From: Collybiopsis luxurians FD-317 M1
Taxonomy: Eukaryota > Basidiomycota > Agaricomycetes > Agaricales > Omphalotaceae
DNA: 64,000 nt
Reading direction: 5' to 3'
Assembly: GCA_000827265.1 (NCBI GenBank)
Contig: KN834768.1
Coordinates: forward strand, 480,765-544,764
Shown: in pieces, positions 48,900-61,945 of the stretch
How the letters are laid out: the number at the start of each line of letters is the position of its first letter
How positions within the stretch are numbered: position 1 is the stretch's first letter
Program-made: the position numbers and the translations under genes
Notes under the pieces: generated by a model
Told to the model about the DNA's origin: nothing
The model's input: only the letters and a program-made list of their open reading frames with translations
Database searches by the model: none

Positions 48900-49358
48900 A
48901 TGCAGTTCAAGCTTGTCTACCTCACCGCTGCTCTTGCTACCATTGCATCTGCTACCCCCACTTCTCTCACAGCTCGTGGTCAAGGTGGCCAGTGCATTCC
49001 TTCCAGCTCTTGCTCCACTGGCCCTGTTCAGTGCTGTGACACTACCACTCTACTTGAGAGCAGTGTTGTGGGCGGTCCCATTACTACAATTGCTATTGCA
49101 CTCGGCCTCACTATCCCTTTTGGTACCCTTGTCGGTTTGACTTGCACCAATGTTGTCTCTGGTGGCACCTGGTATTTTTTTTAATGCTCTGAGGCTCGAA
49201 GTGTTTGCTGAATTTCGTGAACAGTAATAGTCAGGCTGTCTGCTGTAATGACAACAGCCACAGTAAGCTGCATACCTTTCTTTGCCTCATCATTTCACTG
49301 ACCAATACTGCACATAGATTCCATCATCTCGATTGGTTGTGTCCCAGTCCAACTCTAA
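48900..49358 (+). CDS. Class I hydrophobin A7
   Basis: Exons 48900-49171, 49225-49262 and 49318-49358 give 116 residues. This is the most divergent A protein: the loop reads DTTTLLESSVVGGPITTIAI and then ALGLTIPFGTL, with charged Glu and a Gly-Pro not seen elsewhere, and exon 3 reads NSIISIGC. From this copy rightward the residue before C1 is Ser (SSSC) rather than Asp (SSDC). All cysteines and splice sites are intact. It heads unit 5. Confidence 0.92.
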
Positions 49359-49658
49359 ATGTAATAAATCCTCCCCAGCATATTTCCAGTCGCTACCTTC
49401 TGTTCAGCCCTGTTTCCAGTCTGCAGCATTGGAGCAGGTGTCGGTTCCTCGTTGGTAGTTCCCTGGTGTGCTGGTTGATGTTTCGCAGTTGTAAAGTGTT
49501 ATTCTTGGGTTTAAGCATTGTATTCTTGTTTGTAAATTGTGAAAATTATATTTTGATGGGTTTTAGTTGCAATGAAGTTTGATTCAGTTCGATAAAAGGG
49601 TGTGTGATGTCTGAGTTCAAGTTCACAACACCTACCGACTGCTGACCGTAATCGTGCC

Positions 49659-49687
49659 GGTAAGGTAAGGTAAGGTAAGGTAAGGTT
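49659..49687. repeat. GGTAA microsatellite
   Basis: Five to six copies of ggtaa lie downstream of A7, in place of the aaaaacatgg block found at this point in other units. Confidence 0.7.
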
Positions 49688-50749
49688 TATTACCGGAAAC
49701 ATGGTAAAAGTATCCCTTTAGATGACCCCCGCAGCGTAAATAACCCAATATATGTGATGTACCACTGGAAATCTGAGTTGCTAAGTAGCACCTTAGACTG
49801 ATAAATATACCAGTAGGGAGCTACTTACTGTAACAGATACAAATTAGCAATGACAAGGTAACATGCCTCTGGATGTATTTCAACACGTGATGGTGATTGG
49901 GTCGGCGCTTTCTTCGTCGCGCGCCTGAATACTTGCATAGCTCTCTCACTGAAACCGACCATGATGTTCCTTGCTCTCCATTGATCAGCCCGACGAGACA
50001 AGGAAAAGGAAATCCAATGTCCAATCGACGGGAATTCAGTCCTTGGACGAGTTCAAGTGAAGTGCTTGTATATATATGCTGTAACTAGTCACGAGTATTC
50101 ATAAACAAAGAGTAAGCCACTGTGGTGCGAAATCTCATGTGTTGTCCTTGATACGGATTTGAATGACCCGGTACATATACTTACATTGGGATAAGCCAGT
50201 ATTCAAATTCTAAATGACAATTTTAATTGATTGACCGAACCCTGCAGTGCGATATTGAGTTTTATACCTGAAAGATGACACGCATGACCAGGTATTGCGA
50301 TTGCTACAGAGCAGATCGTTATGGCGCAATAAGGTAGTAAGTACATATGTTGAAGGCGATCAAGATTCAAACCTTTGAGTACTTTGGCGATAGCAGGTTC
50401 CTTCGTGTATACATCAGACTACAGTCTAGATCTTAGTCCGATTAATTATAAGCATGCGCTCCATCCCAAAACTATCTTTACGTTGATCGGCTCCACAGCA
50501 GAGGCCGATCGCTGGCACATATACAGACATTACCTTTCAAATGTCAAGAGTTCATGGACTCGATACAGGAACAATACCCAAAGATGTGTATGACTTTCGA
50601 AATATACATTTGTACAATAGAATCTTTATTACATTACCACTATAGCGAGAGTCATCGCTGGCATCTTTGCTTTGCTAGGAAAGTAAATCACAATTTCCAG
50701 CGAGCGAGGGAGATAGGCTGTCAAGATCAAGAATTTGGTGCTGCCGTGG

Positions 50750-51261
50750 TCAGAGTTCGACAGGGTTACAGCCGACAGCAATGATTCCGCCTGTGTCAAA
50801 TTTAAGTAGGCTTAGTATCGGTCGTGTACTCGTAATGATGAATAACAAAATGGAAGCAAGTTTTACGATCAAGGACGACTTACCAAAGTTGTTGAGCTCG
50901 CGGCACATAGCTTGGCCGTCGCTGTTAAAAAAGACAAAGAAGTAATTTGAGCCAGTCATATTCAGCGAAGGCATGAGAAACGACGGAGAATTGGGATATA
51001 GGATATGTGCGTACTAAGTACTACTGCCTGGGATGATGTTAGTGCAGGAGAGAGTGACATCGATGTCCAGAGTGAGGATAATGATGCTGTGTGAGGCGAG
51101 GATGGGGTCTGCGATGCTGCTGGAAGCTTTGGTGAGTGTTTCGCAGAAGAGTGGGCCGCCACCAGTGATGCCGTTGGCGGCGGGTTCGCAAATTTTGCCT
51201 TGTTCGGCGGAAGTCAGGGCGGCACTGAAAGCAGGGAGATGAAGGTGAGTTTAAGCTGCAT
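50750..51261 (-). pseudogene. Hydrophobin B5, pseudogene
   Basis: A one-base deletion near codon 9 (gcagcgaag to gcaggag on the plus strand) shifts the frame, giving a stop within about 16 codons. The downstream sequence is otherwise good: Gln21 is retained as CAA, all cysteine codons can be traced, and the intron 1 acceptor AACAG is intact. It looks like a recent loss. Exon 3 would end VEL. Confidence 0.85.
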
Positions 51262-51845
51262 GGTTGGGTTGTTGGGTGGGTGATTTTGAGAGAGAGGACC
51301 GACTAGAGACAGACCAATGAATGAGATTGTTTGAGTGAAAGATGACAACCCACTCCCCCGCAAGCGATTTTCGTACGGTACATTTTTTTAAGTTGTATCT
51401 TGGCAATTGAGTTCCTATTCTGGTCGCAGGAAAGCTGGCTGTTCTACGTACGCAATATGAACGCGAGTAAAGGTGACTTCATGTCGAGATGTACCAGATG
51501 TTTCTTTTTGCATGTTTAGTGTGAATATTAAAACGTGACATAAAACGAAAAGTTGACTGACGACTGATGGCAGTGATGTACATGAACGTTGTGGTGCCCT
51601 CGAAGTGATCTCAAACTTGGCCTGTGTACCCATTGAAAATCTGCCACTGATGTTCTGAAGAACATCCAGTCGAATTTGAGTGAGTGAGTGTTTTGAATGG
51701 AGTGGAGAATGTCACGAACCAGTGGTCGACAATCCTAGCCGTACTTGCTGTTAACTGGACTTGCATAGCCAGAATAAAATGCGTATGTTTTTATTATCTG
51801 CAGAGGTAGGGCAAGAACAGAGAGCCAGAGGGCAGGCAATATGGG

Positions 51846-51903
51846 ACGGTATACGGTAAGCCGTATGGCCGTAACCGTAGACCGTATTTTACGGTTACGG
51901 TGC
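51846..51903. repeat. Unit-5-specific palindromic insert
   Basis: This contains ccgtaaccgta and its exact complement tacggttacgg ten bases apart, preceded by further ggtatacggta/ccgtat motifs. It is absent from the same position in other units, just upstream of F5. Confidence 0.5.
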
Positions 51904-52163
51904 GGATCTCTACCAGAGGCCGTCGGCGCTTATGCGTAAGTTCGGCAAGTTGCGGAGCGGTTGGAATTTCGCGTCCATAGCCCCACTTTACTCTTTACCT
52001 TGAACGACGAGCATCGATATTGGCTTCAAGTTCAGTGGCCCCTACAACGTCTCATTGCCGTCGTCGTTGCACTCTTTTACCTCACTGGCAGCGTAAGATA
52101 GCCATCGCTTAATCTTCTCACCATTGTTAGCGATACCTCAACATCGATCCATAATCATACCAA

Positions 52164-52980
52164 ATGCCCCGCCGCCGTGACCCATCATCACTCGTCATAG
52201 TTATCTTTGACGATGACGAGGAACGATAGTGAGATATGCTTGTCGTTCACGAAGATGAGCTCCGGGGCAGATTAGACGAGGACGATCAGATGAAATATCA
52301 TTACCGTCCTCAGTCAGTTAACAAATACACTTCTTTTTCTGGTACTCTTTCCGGTCTCAGCACGTCCGGGCCAAGATCGTTGGGACCGCTACTGGGACGA
52401 CATTAAATACAGATGAGCAGGGTGCCGATGGAGAGCGAATCCGAGGGGGAAGGGTAGTAGTGAGTCAGTGGATCAGTCTTCTAATCTTTGCATCCTTCTA
52501 ATTGAAATTGAATTTATCTTCCAGAGCATGAATTTCTGGAAGTGGTAAAGCCGATTGGCAAGATTGGGTAAAAGTTTTGCGACGCGGTAAATAGCGGGCA
52601 CTCAAGATCATCGGTTGATTGTATCATCGTATTGACCTGGAACGGATTGGTAAGGCGTTTCTTTCCTCTGTCAGTATGAGGCTGTTTAACCTGACTCTGG
52701 GCCTCGTCAGTCAGATTAGCGCATTGCTGAATGCCTTTCCAAGCACGGCGTCCAACCGACCAACCCCATACCGACTCTTCAACAAATGCGAGAAGTTCCA
52801 AATCCAGAATGGACTCACGCAGCATCGTATTTGTATGATTCGCAACTGGACCCAGAGACGGATGACCCACCTTCGTATTCGTCACACCTTCGAAATCTTA
52901 ACACAACCTTTAAGCGATTCAAACGATCGTGCTCGAGGCTCACTAATCTGGTACCGGTGCATACGCTAGATATGAGATAG
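52164..52980 (+). pseudogene. F5, broken 5' fragment of the F gene
   Basis: It opens MPRRRDPSSLVIVIFDDDEE and stops at TAG, then TGA. Its intron 1 keeps the gtgagtcagtggatca start of the intact gene better than the other fragments, so it is the copy closest to F7 here. The 3' shared segment (MREVPNPEWTHAASYLYDSQ) is open to the stop at 52,980. Confidence 0.75.
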
Positions 52981-54784
52981 TATACGTTAGCGACAAATTT
53001 GTTTATGAGTCTCATTGCGAATTCGGGTATAATTCTCCTCCATGTCCTTTTCCCTCTCCCTCTCCCTCCCCTTTCATATCTCCGTTCCTACGACGATTTA
53101 TCAACTCACTCATGTTTTTTGATCTCTTTGTTCGTTTTCTGATGGATTCGAAATCGATGTTCCGAGTTGGTAAAAGACCCCATGGGCTGGTGCAATTCCC
53201 TCGGTTAAGCCTGTGTGCACTCGTACGTGCAATTGCACACCGCCTCGACACAAAAAATCCACAATATCTTGACCATCTCATAAGCAAGTGAATATCGAAA
53301 CAACATTGTGGACTAGGCAGAGATGTCAAGGTTTGACATTTCGATGAACATTTTCTGCTCAATTCAGTCACTGTATGGGAGGCACGTCGCCGTCACCGGA
53401 ATGTGCCCGCCCACATAAGGTGTAATTCGCTGAAAAAACGAGAAGTATAACTGAACCGCTATACGTTAGAATAAAATACAGAACGCTCAAACTCCGGTAT
53501 TCAACTCGATTCGAAATCCTACACCATACCTGAACATCTCCGAACGCCATTAAACAGAAAATGACAGCGAATCTGTTGCCACACTTTGACATCCACTAAG
53601 CCACTGGGCAGGCTGTTCGTATTGTGAATTATTCTAGAAAGTTCTCCGTGCCAGGTATTTTCTTGGTTCATTCAAACATATTTTTGCCAAGGTTATACTG
53701 CGCCGTAAATCCTTACTATACTTATAGGTATGCACACAGAACGTGAAGAATGTCAGAGCTAATAAATTGTGATACAATCGAATAGAACATGTGGCCCCCG
53801 TTGACGTTCTCCAAGATTATTGTACAGTGTTTATATCCAGCTAGTATAAGACTATTAAGGAAAGGGGGAGAGAACTGAAGAAACAAATACAAAAATCGTA
53901 CATTCTTGCTTTGTTGCATTACACAATTAAAAGTGAAACAGATAATGGTCTGCGTAAAATAGTATGCCATAAGGCTCTTAAGTCCTCGAAATCGTCTAGC
54001 AAGTGTTGTCGAGATCTGAATCCATATTCAGATGCTGTAGAGTACAATCGGAATGGCGTTCCTTGTCGTGTGCTCGTACATAGTTCATACTACTTCGATG
54101 TATAAGCGTAAAAGGCACGTAGGTCATTCAATGAACGGGTCAAGGAAACGCTTCATCACTTGAACACAAGCTGGTATCTTGCATTGGCAGGGAAGCTTTC
54201 ATAGACAGGGTCTCGCGGAGTGTCAGTTTTATTCCACGCCATGCACTGTCAAATGACTGATAGTACATAATTATTTGTATTGACAAAAATTTATTCACTC
54301 GCTCACTCACCTGACTCGATGTACCTGAAAATAAAAATGCTTGTCACCTGGATCAGTGGCACAGATGCATTTGAACATCGGAGCATCTTGCCAAGCCTGA
54401 TAGCTTGAGTGCAAGTCTCCTTATTGGGTACTGTACTGGATTCAATACTACAGCCACATCCAGTAATTTCTGAATATTCCCTTCAAAGGCACTTACCCGG
54501 GTTGAGATTTGTTCCAGGTCAGATGTTGCATTTGCGGCTGTCCTTCACTCCATGTCATTCCTGGATGTGCACTGGAAATACAGGCCTGACGCCTAATGAT
54601 ATGAACCTGCTTTACTTGAAACTTATACATTGAAAAAAAAAAAAAACACGCATCTGCAATGTGCAAATTGAGTTTTGCAACTAGACCTTCACAAGCCAGT
54701 GAGCCCTATATTTCAGAAACAATTCAAAGAAAGGGTATAAGAGGTAGACAGAAACAGCTGGTTTTTTCACTCGAACACACTACC

Positions 54785-55244
54785 ATGCAGTTCAAGCTTG
54801 TCTACCTCACTGCTGCTCTTGCTACCATTGCATCTGCTACCCCCACTTCTCTCACAGCTCGTGGTCAAGGTGGCCAGTGCATTCCTTCCAGCTCTTGCTC
54901 CACTGGTCCTGTTCAGTGCTGTGACACTTCCTCTGTTGCTGGGGGCAGCATTCTAGGCACTCTCATTTCCACAATTGCACTTGGGCTTGGTATCACTATC
55001 CCTTCTGGTACCCTTGTTGGTTTGACTTGCACCAACATTGTCTCTGGTGGCACCTGGTATTTATTTTTAATGCTCTGAGGCTCGAAGTGTTTGCTGAATT
55101 TCATGAACAGTAATAGTCAGGCTGTCTGCTGCAATAACAACAGCCACAGTAAGCTGCATACCTTCCTTTGTCTCATCATTTCACTCACCAATATTGCACA
55201 TAGACTCCCTCATCTCCATTGGTTGTGTCCCGGTCCAACTCTAA
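54785..55244 (+). CDS. Class I hydrophobin A8
   Basis: Exons 54785-55056, 55111-55148 and 55204-55244 give 116 residues. The open frame extends upstream, but the conserved leader fixes the start. The loop reads VAGGSILGTLISTIALGLG, and the exon 2 product ends CCNNNSH instead of CCNDNSH, shared with A9. All nine cysteines and both introns are intact. It heads unit 6. Confidence 0.92.
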
Positions 55245-56631
55245 ACGTAGTAAATCCTCCCCAGCGTATTGCCAGTCGCTAGCTTCTGTTCAGCCCTGTT
55301 TCCAGTCTGCAGCATCGGAGTAGGTGTCAGTTCCCTGTTGGTAGTTCCCTGGTATGCTGGTTGAATTTCCGTAGTTGTAAAGTGTTATTCTTGGGTTTAA
55401 GTGTTGTATTCTTGTATGTAAATTGTGAAAATTATATTTTGATGGGTTTTAGTTGCAATGAAATTTGATTTAGTTTGATGAAAGGGTATGTGATGTCAGA
55501 GTTCGAGTTCACAACACCTACTGACTGCTGGTCATAATCTTGCCAAAAACATGGCAAAAGTATCCCTCTGCAAGACCCTCCCAGTGTAAATAACCCGATA
55601 TATGTAGTGTATTATTGGAAATCTGAGTTGCTAAGTAGCACCTTAGACTGATAAATATACTAGTAGGGAGCTACTTACTGTAACAGATGCACATGAGCAA
55701 CGACGAACATAGCATGCCTCTGGATATATTTCAACACATGATAGTGATTGGGTCTACACTTTCTTTGTCGTGCACCTGAACACTTGCATAGCTCTCGAAC
55801 TGAAGCCGACCATGATGTTCCTTGCTCTCCATTGAACAGCCCGACGAGACAAGCAAAAGGAGATCCACTGTCCAATCGACGGCAATTCAGTCCTTGAACG
55901 AGAGAGAGATTTACCATCCATTCAAGTGAAGTGCTTGTATATATGCGCTGTAACTAGTCACGAGTATTCGTGAATGAACAGAACAGTAAGCCATTATGGT
56001 GCGAAATTTCATGCGTTGCCGTTGATGCAGATTTGAACGACCCGACTTACATCGGGATAAGTCAGCACTCAAATTCTCGAATGTTGATCTTAATTGATTG
56101 ACCGAAATACGACATTCAGTTATGTACCCGAGAAATGGCACGCATGATCAAGTATTGAGATTGCTACAAAGCAAATCGTTATGGCGCAATAAGGCAGTAA
56201 GTAAGTACATATGTTGAGGGCGAATAAAGTTCGGTCAAATGTTAATCTTCGAATTGACAGGAAAATTAAACTTTTTGACAAAATGACGTCCTTTCTTGTA
56301 TACTTCAGACTCCAGTTTTAGCCCGATTAAGTAAACCCTCCACTCCGACGCCATATAAAGTAGCCTTACGTTGGTTTTTCAAAGATCGACTCTTCACGTT
56401 ACCTGTCAAGAGTTCTCGGCTTTAGCTCAGACTTGATGCAGGAACGAAACCTAGAGACATGTATGATTTTTGGAACATACATATGTACAACAGATATTTT
56501 ACAACACAACCAGTTTCGGTTCCTATGTCGACAGTCACCGCTGGTATCTTTGATTTGCTAGGCAAGTAAATCACAATTTCCAACGAGCGAGGGAGATAGG
56601 CCGTGAACATCAGGAATTGGTGCTTCTGTGA

Positions 56632-57178
56632 TCAGAGCTGTACAAGGTTACAGCCGACAGCGATCATTCCACCTGTGTCGAATTTAAGTAGGCTTAGTAT
56701 CAGTCGTGTACTCGTAATGACGAATAACAGGATGGAACCAAGTTATACGATCACATTTTATAAAAATGTTAGAGTTAAAATAATAAGGATGACCTACCAA
56801 AGTTGTTGAGCTCGCGGCACACGATTTGACAGTCGCTGTTCAAGAGATAAAGAAGTAGTTTGAGCAAGTCATATCCAGGAGTTGGGGTGGGGGCATGAGA
56901 AAGAGGGAAAGTTGGCATATAGGAATATGTGCATACCAAATATTGCCGGGGAGAATGTTCGTGCGGTTGAGAGCAATGTTGATGTCCGGAGTAGGGGGGA
57001 TAATGTTGTGTAAGGCGAGGATGGGGTCTGCGATACTGCTGGAAGCTTTGGTGAGGGTTTCGAAGCCGAGTGGCCGGCCACCGGCGATGCAGTTGGCGGC
57101 GGGTTCGCAGATTCCGCCTTATTCGGCGGAAGTTAGAGTGGCACTGAAAGCAGCGAAGAAGGTGAGTTTAAGCTGCAT
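56632..57178 (-). pseudogene. Hydrophobin B6, pseudogene
   Basis: It opens MQLKLTFFAAFSATLTSAE, one codon shorter than B7, then stops because the Gln21-equivalent CAA is TAA, the same change as in B3. The pair after the extra cysteine is degraded: the C2-C3 position reads as Gly-Phe type codons on the minus strand (cggcttcga). The intron 1 acceptor AACAG is intact. An A/T-rich insertion of about 30 bp sits in intron 2 near 56,755-56,785. Confidence 0.85.
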
Positions 57179-57435
57179 GGTTGGTTTGTTGGGTGGGAGA
57201 GAGGACCGACTAGAGCCGAACCAATGAAGGAAAATGTTCGTGTGAAGAGTGACAACCCACACCTCCCACTCTTTACCTTGAACGATGACGAGCATTGATA
57301 ATGGCGTCAAATTCAGCGGCCCCTACCACGTCTCATTGTCGCGCTCTTTTATCTCACTGGCAACGTAGGATACCCATTGCTTCATCTCCTCATCCTTGTT
57401 AGCGATACCTCAACATCGATCCATAATCATTCCAA

Positions 57436-58236
57436 ATGTCCCGCCGCCGTGACTCATCATCACTCGTCATCGATATCTTTGATGATGACAAGGAACGATG
57501 GTGGAATATGCCTGTCGTTCAAGGAGATGAGCTCCGGGGTGGATTAGACGAGGAAGATCAGAAGAAATATCACTACCGTCCTCAGTCAGTTGATAAATCC
57601 ACTTCTTTTTCTGGTACTCTTTCCGGTCTCAGCATATCCGGGCCAAGATCGTTGGGAGCGCTACTGGGACAACATTGAATACAGATGAGCGGGGTGCCGA
57701 TGGAGAGCGAATCCAAGGGGGTAAGGGTAGCGGCAAGGCAGTCTTCTAGTGTTTGCATCCTTCTAATTGAACCTGAGTTTATCTTGCAGAGCATGAATTT
57801 CTGAAAGAAGTGAAGCAGATTGATTGCGACGCGGTAAAAAATAGAGAATAGCGGGCACTCAAGATCATCGGTTGATTGTATCATCGAATTGAATTGGAAC
57901 GAACCGGTAAGGCGTTTCTTTCCTCTGTCAGTATGAGGTTGTTTAACCTGACTCTGGGCCAATTCAGTCAGATAGCGCATTATTGAATGCATTTCCAAGC
58001 ACGGAGTCCAACCGAACAACCTCATACCGACTCTTCAACAAATGAAAGAAGTTCCAAATCCAGAATGGACTCACGCAACATCGTATTTATACGATTTGCA
58101 ATTGGACCCAGAGATCGATGACCCGCCTTCGTATTCCTCACTCCTTCGAAGTCTTCACACAACCTTTAAGCGATTCAAACGATCACGGTCGAGGTTCACT
58201 AAACCGGTGTCGGTGCATTCGCTAGATATGAGATAG
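57436..58236 (+). pseudogene. F6, frameshifted 5' fragment of the F gene
   Basis: This is the least damaged fragment: Trp-Trp replaces the Trp-stop of the other copies, and the frame runs MSRRRDSSSLVIDIFDDDKE to EEDQKKYHYRPQSVDKSTSF before a one-base deletion near TCC GGG GCA shifts it to a stop at 57,678. Similarity to F7 ends at the intron 1 acceptor, as in the others. The 3' shared segment is open to 58,236. Confidence 0.75.
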
Positions 58237-60125
58237 TATACGTTAGCAACAAATTTGTTTCTGATTCTCATTGTGAATTCGGGTGCAATTGTTATCCATG
58301 TCCTTTCCCCTCTCCCTTTCCCTCCCTTTCATATCTCCTCCGCTATTCCTACGACGATTTATTAACTCTTTGTTCGTCTTCCGATGGATTCGAAATCGAT
58401 GTTCCGAGTTAGTAAAAGACCCCATGGGCTGGTACGATTCCCTCGGTTAAGCCTGTGCGCTCTCGTACGTACAATTGCACAGCGCCTCGACGCAAAATAT
58501 TCCCCTCACTTGACCTTCTCATAAGCAAGTGAATATTCAAACACCATTCTGGATTAGGCAGAGGTGTCGAAGTTTTACATGTTCTGCTCAATTCAGTTAC
58601 TGTATGGGAGGCGCCAAAGATTAGTCTAGCGATGCCAGCCGGTTAGGGGTGTAAGCGGAGGGAAGGAAGAGATCCGTAACCGGCTGGCATTGCGAGACCA
58701 GCCAAAGATTGTTATATTTGAGCAGCATTGTCTGTCGCCGTCACCGGAATGTGCATTTGTAATTCGCTGAAAAAGCGAGAAGTATAACTCAACCGCTATA
58801 CGTTAGAATAAAATACAGAACCCCCAAATCAAGTTTACGCTCAGTCCTCGAAATTCGGTCGCAGGTCCATTTCTTTGTTCTCAATTCGAAGTCCTACACC
58901 ACACCTGAACGTTTCCGATCGCTGTTAAACAGAAAATGACAGCGAATCTGTCGCCACACTTTGACATCCACTAAGCCAGCCTGTTCATATTGTGAATTAT
59001 TCTACATAATTCTCCGTGCCAGGTATTTTCTTGGTTCAGACCAACGTGTTTTTGCCAAGACCATATTGTGGCGTAAATCCTTACCATATAGGAATGCACA
59101 CAAAACTTGAAGAATGTCAGAACAAATACGTTCAAATAGAACATGTGGCCGCCGTCGACATTCTCGAAGATTTTTGAACAGTGTTTATATCCAGCTAGTA
59201 TAAGACTATTAAGGAAAGGGGGAGAGAACTAAAGAGACAAATGCAAAAATCGTACATTCTTGCTATTAAACAATCAGAAGTGAAACAGATAATGGTCTGC
59301 GGAAAATAATATGCCATAAGGCTCTTAAGTCCTCGAAATCGCCTAGCAAGTGTTGTCGAGATCTGAATCCATATTACTTCAGATGCTGTAGAGTACAATC
59401 GGAACGGTGTTTCTTGTTGTATACTCGTACGTAGTTCATACAACTTCAACATATAAATGTAAAAGGCACGTAGGTCATTCAATGAATGGGTCAAGGAGAC
59501 ACTTCATTACTTGAACACAAGTTGGTATCTTGCATTGGCGGGGAAGCGTTCATAGACAGGGTCTCGCGGAGTGTCAGAGTTTTATTCCACGCCACGCACT
59601 GTCAAATGACTGAAAGTACATAATTACTTGTATTGACAAAAATTTAAAGTTCACTTGCTCACTCATCTGACTCGATGTACCTGAAAATGAAAATGCTCAC
59701 TATGCATATCAGTGGCACAGATTCTTTTGAATGTCGGAACATCGTGCCAAGCCTGATAGCTTGAGTGCAAGTTTCCTTATTGGGTACTATACACTACAGC
59801 CACATCCAGTAACTTCTGAATATTCCATTCAAGGGGACTTACCCGGGTTGAGATTTGTTCAAGGTCAGATGTTGCATTTGCAGCTGTCCTTTGCTTCATG
59901 TCATTCCTGAATGTGCACTGGAAATGCAGACCTGACGCCTAATGATATGAGGCTGCTTTACTTGAAACTTTATACATTGAAAAAATATTCACACATCTGC
60001 ACTGCAAATCGATTTTTGAGACTAGACCTTCACAAGCAAGTGAGCCCCATATTTCAGAAACAATTCAAAGAAAGGGTATAAGAGGTAGACGGAAACAACT
60101 GAAATCTTCACTCGAACACACTACC

Positions 60126-60585
60126 ATGCAGTTCAAGCTTGTCTACCTCACCGCTGCTCTTGCTACCATTGCATCTGCTACCCCCACTTCTCTCACAGCT
60201 CGTGGTCAAGGTGGTCAGTGCATTCCTTCCAGCTCTTGCTCCACTGGCCCTGTTCAGTGCTGTGACACTTCCTCTGTGGCTGGGGGCAGTGTTCTAGGCA
60301 CTGTCATTTCTGCAATTGCTGTCACACTCGGCATCACTATCCCTTCTGGTACCCTTGTCGGTTTGACTTGCACCAACATTGTCTCTGGTGGCACCTGGTA
60401 TTTATTTCTAATCCTCTGAGGCTCGAAGTGTTTGCTGAATCTCGTGAACAGTAATAGCCAGGCTGTCTGTTGCAATAACAACAGCCACAGTAAGCTGCAT
60501 ACCTTCCTTTGTCTCATCATTTCACTGACCAATATTGCACGTAGACTCCCTCATCTCCATTGGTTGTGTCCCGGTCCAACTCTAA
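60126..60585 (+). CDS. Class I hydrophobin A9
   Basis: Exons 60126-60397, 60452-60489 and 60545-60585 give 116 residues. The loop reads VAGGSVLGTVISAIAVTLG, closest to A8. The intron 2 acceptor is gcacgtag rather than gcacatag, still a valid AG. It heads the rightmost unit, with intact B7 and F7 downstream. Its A-to-B spacer (60,586-61,945) resembles that of unit 6. Confidence 0.92.
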
Positions 60586-61945
60586 ACATAGTAAATCCTC
60601 CCTAGCATATTTCCAGTTGCTAGCTTCTGTTCAGCCCTGTTTCCAGTCTGCAGTATTGGAGCAGGTGTTGGATCCTCGTTGGTAGTTCCCTGGTGTGCTG
60701 GTTGAATTTCCGTAGTTGTAAAGCGTTATTCTTGGGTTTAAGCGTTGTATTCTTGTATGTAAATTGTGAAAATTGTCTTTTGATGGGTTTTAGTTGCAAT
60801 GCAATTTGATTCTGTTCGATGAAAGGGTGTGTGATGTCTGAGTTCGAGTTCACAACACCTACTGACTGCTGGTCGTAATTGTGCCAAAAACATGGTAAAA
60901 GTATCCCTTTGCAAGGCCCTCCCAATGTAAGTAACCCGATATATGTGGTCTACCACTGGAAATTTGAGTTGCTAAGTAGCACCTTAGACTGATAAACTAG
61001 TAGGAAGCTACTCGCTGTAACAGATGCAAATGAGCGACGAGATAACATGCCTCTGGATGTATTTCAATTGATTGGGTCAGAGCTTTCTTCGTCGTGCGCC
61101 TGCACGCTTGCATAGCTCTCTCAACGAAACCGCGATTATGATGTTCCTTGCTCTCCATTGAACAACCCGATGAGACAAGGACAAGGAAATCCAATGTCCA
61201 ATCGACAGCAATTCAATCCTTGAACGAGAAAGAGATCTACCATCCATTCAAGTGAAGTGCTTGTATATATGCGCTGTAACTAGTCACGAGTATTCATGAA
61301 CGAAGAGTAAACCATTGTGGTGCGAAATTTCACGCGACGAAGGCTTGAACTTTGACCCGGTACATATACTTCCATCGGGATAAGTAAGCACTCAAATTCT
61401 CGAACGATGATTTTAATTGATAGACCGAAGTACGATATACCCTGAAAAATGACATACATGACCAAGTATCACGATTGCTACAGAGCAAATCGTTATGGCG
61501 CAATAAGGTACATAGTAAGTAAGTATGTACATATGTTGAAAGCGAATAAAGTTCGGTCAAATGTTAATCTTCGAATTGACCGGAAAATTAAACTTTTTGA
61601 CGAGATGATGTCCTTTCGTGTATACTTTAGACTCCAGTGTTACCCCGATTAAGCATACCCTCCACTCTGACGCCATATAAAGTAGCCTTACGTTGGTTTC
61701 TCAAAGATCGACTCTTCACGTTACCTGTCAAGAGCTCTCGGCTTTAGCTCAGACTCGATACAGTAATGAAACCCAGAGACGTGTATGATTTTCGAACATA
61801 CATATGTACAACAGATATTTTACAGCATTACGAGTTTCGGTTCCTAACTCGACGTTCACCGCTGGTATCGCCAGGCAAGTAAATCACAATTTCCAGCGAG
61901 CGAGGGAGATAGGCCCTGAAGATAGGGAATTTGGTGCTGCCATGG

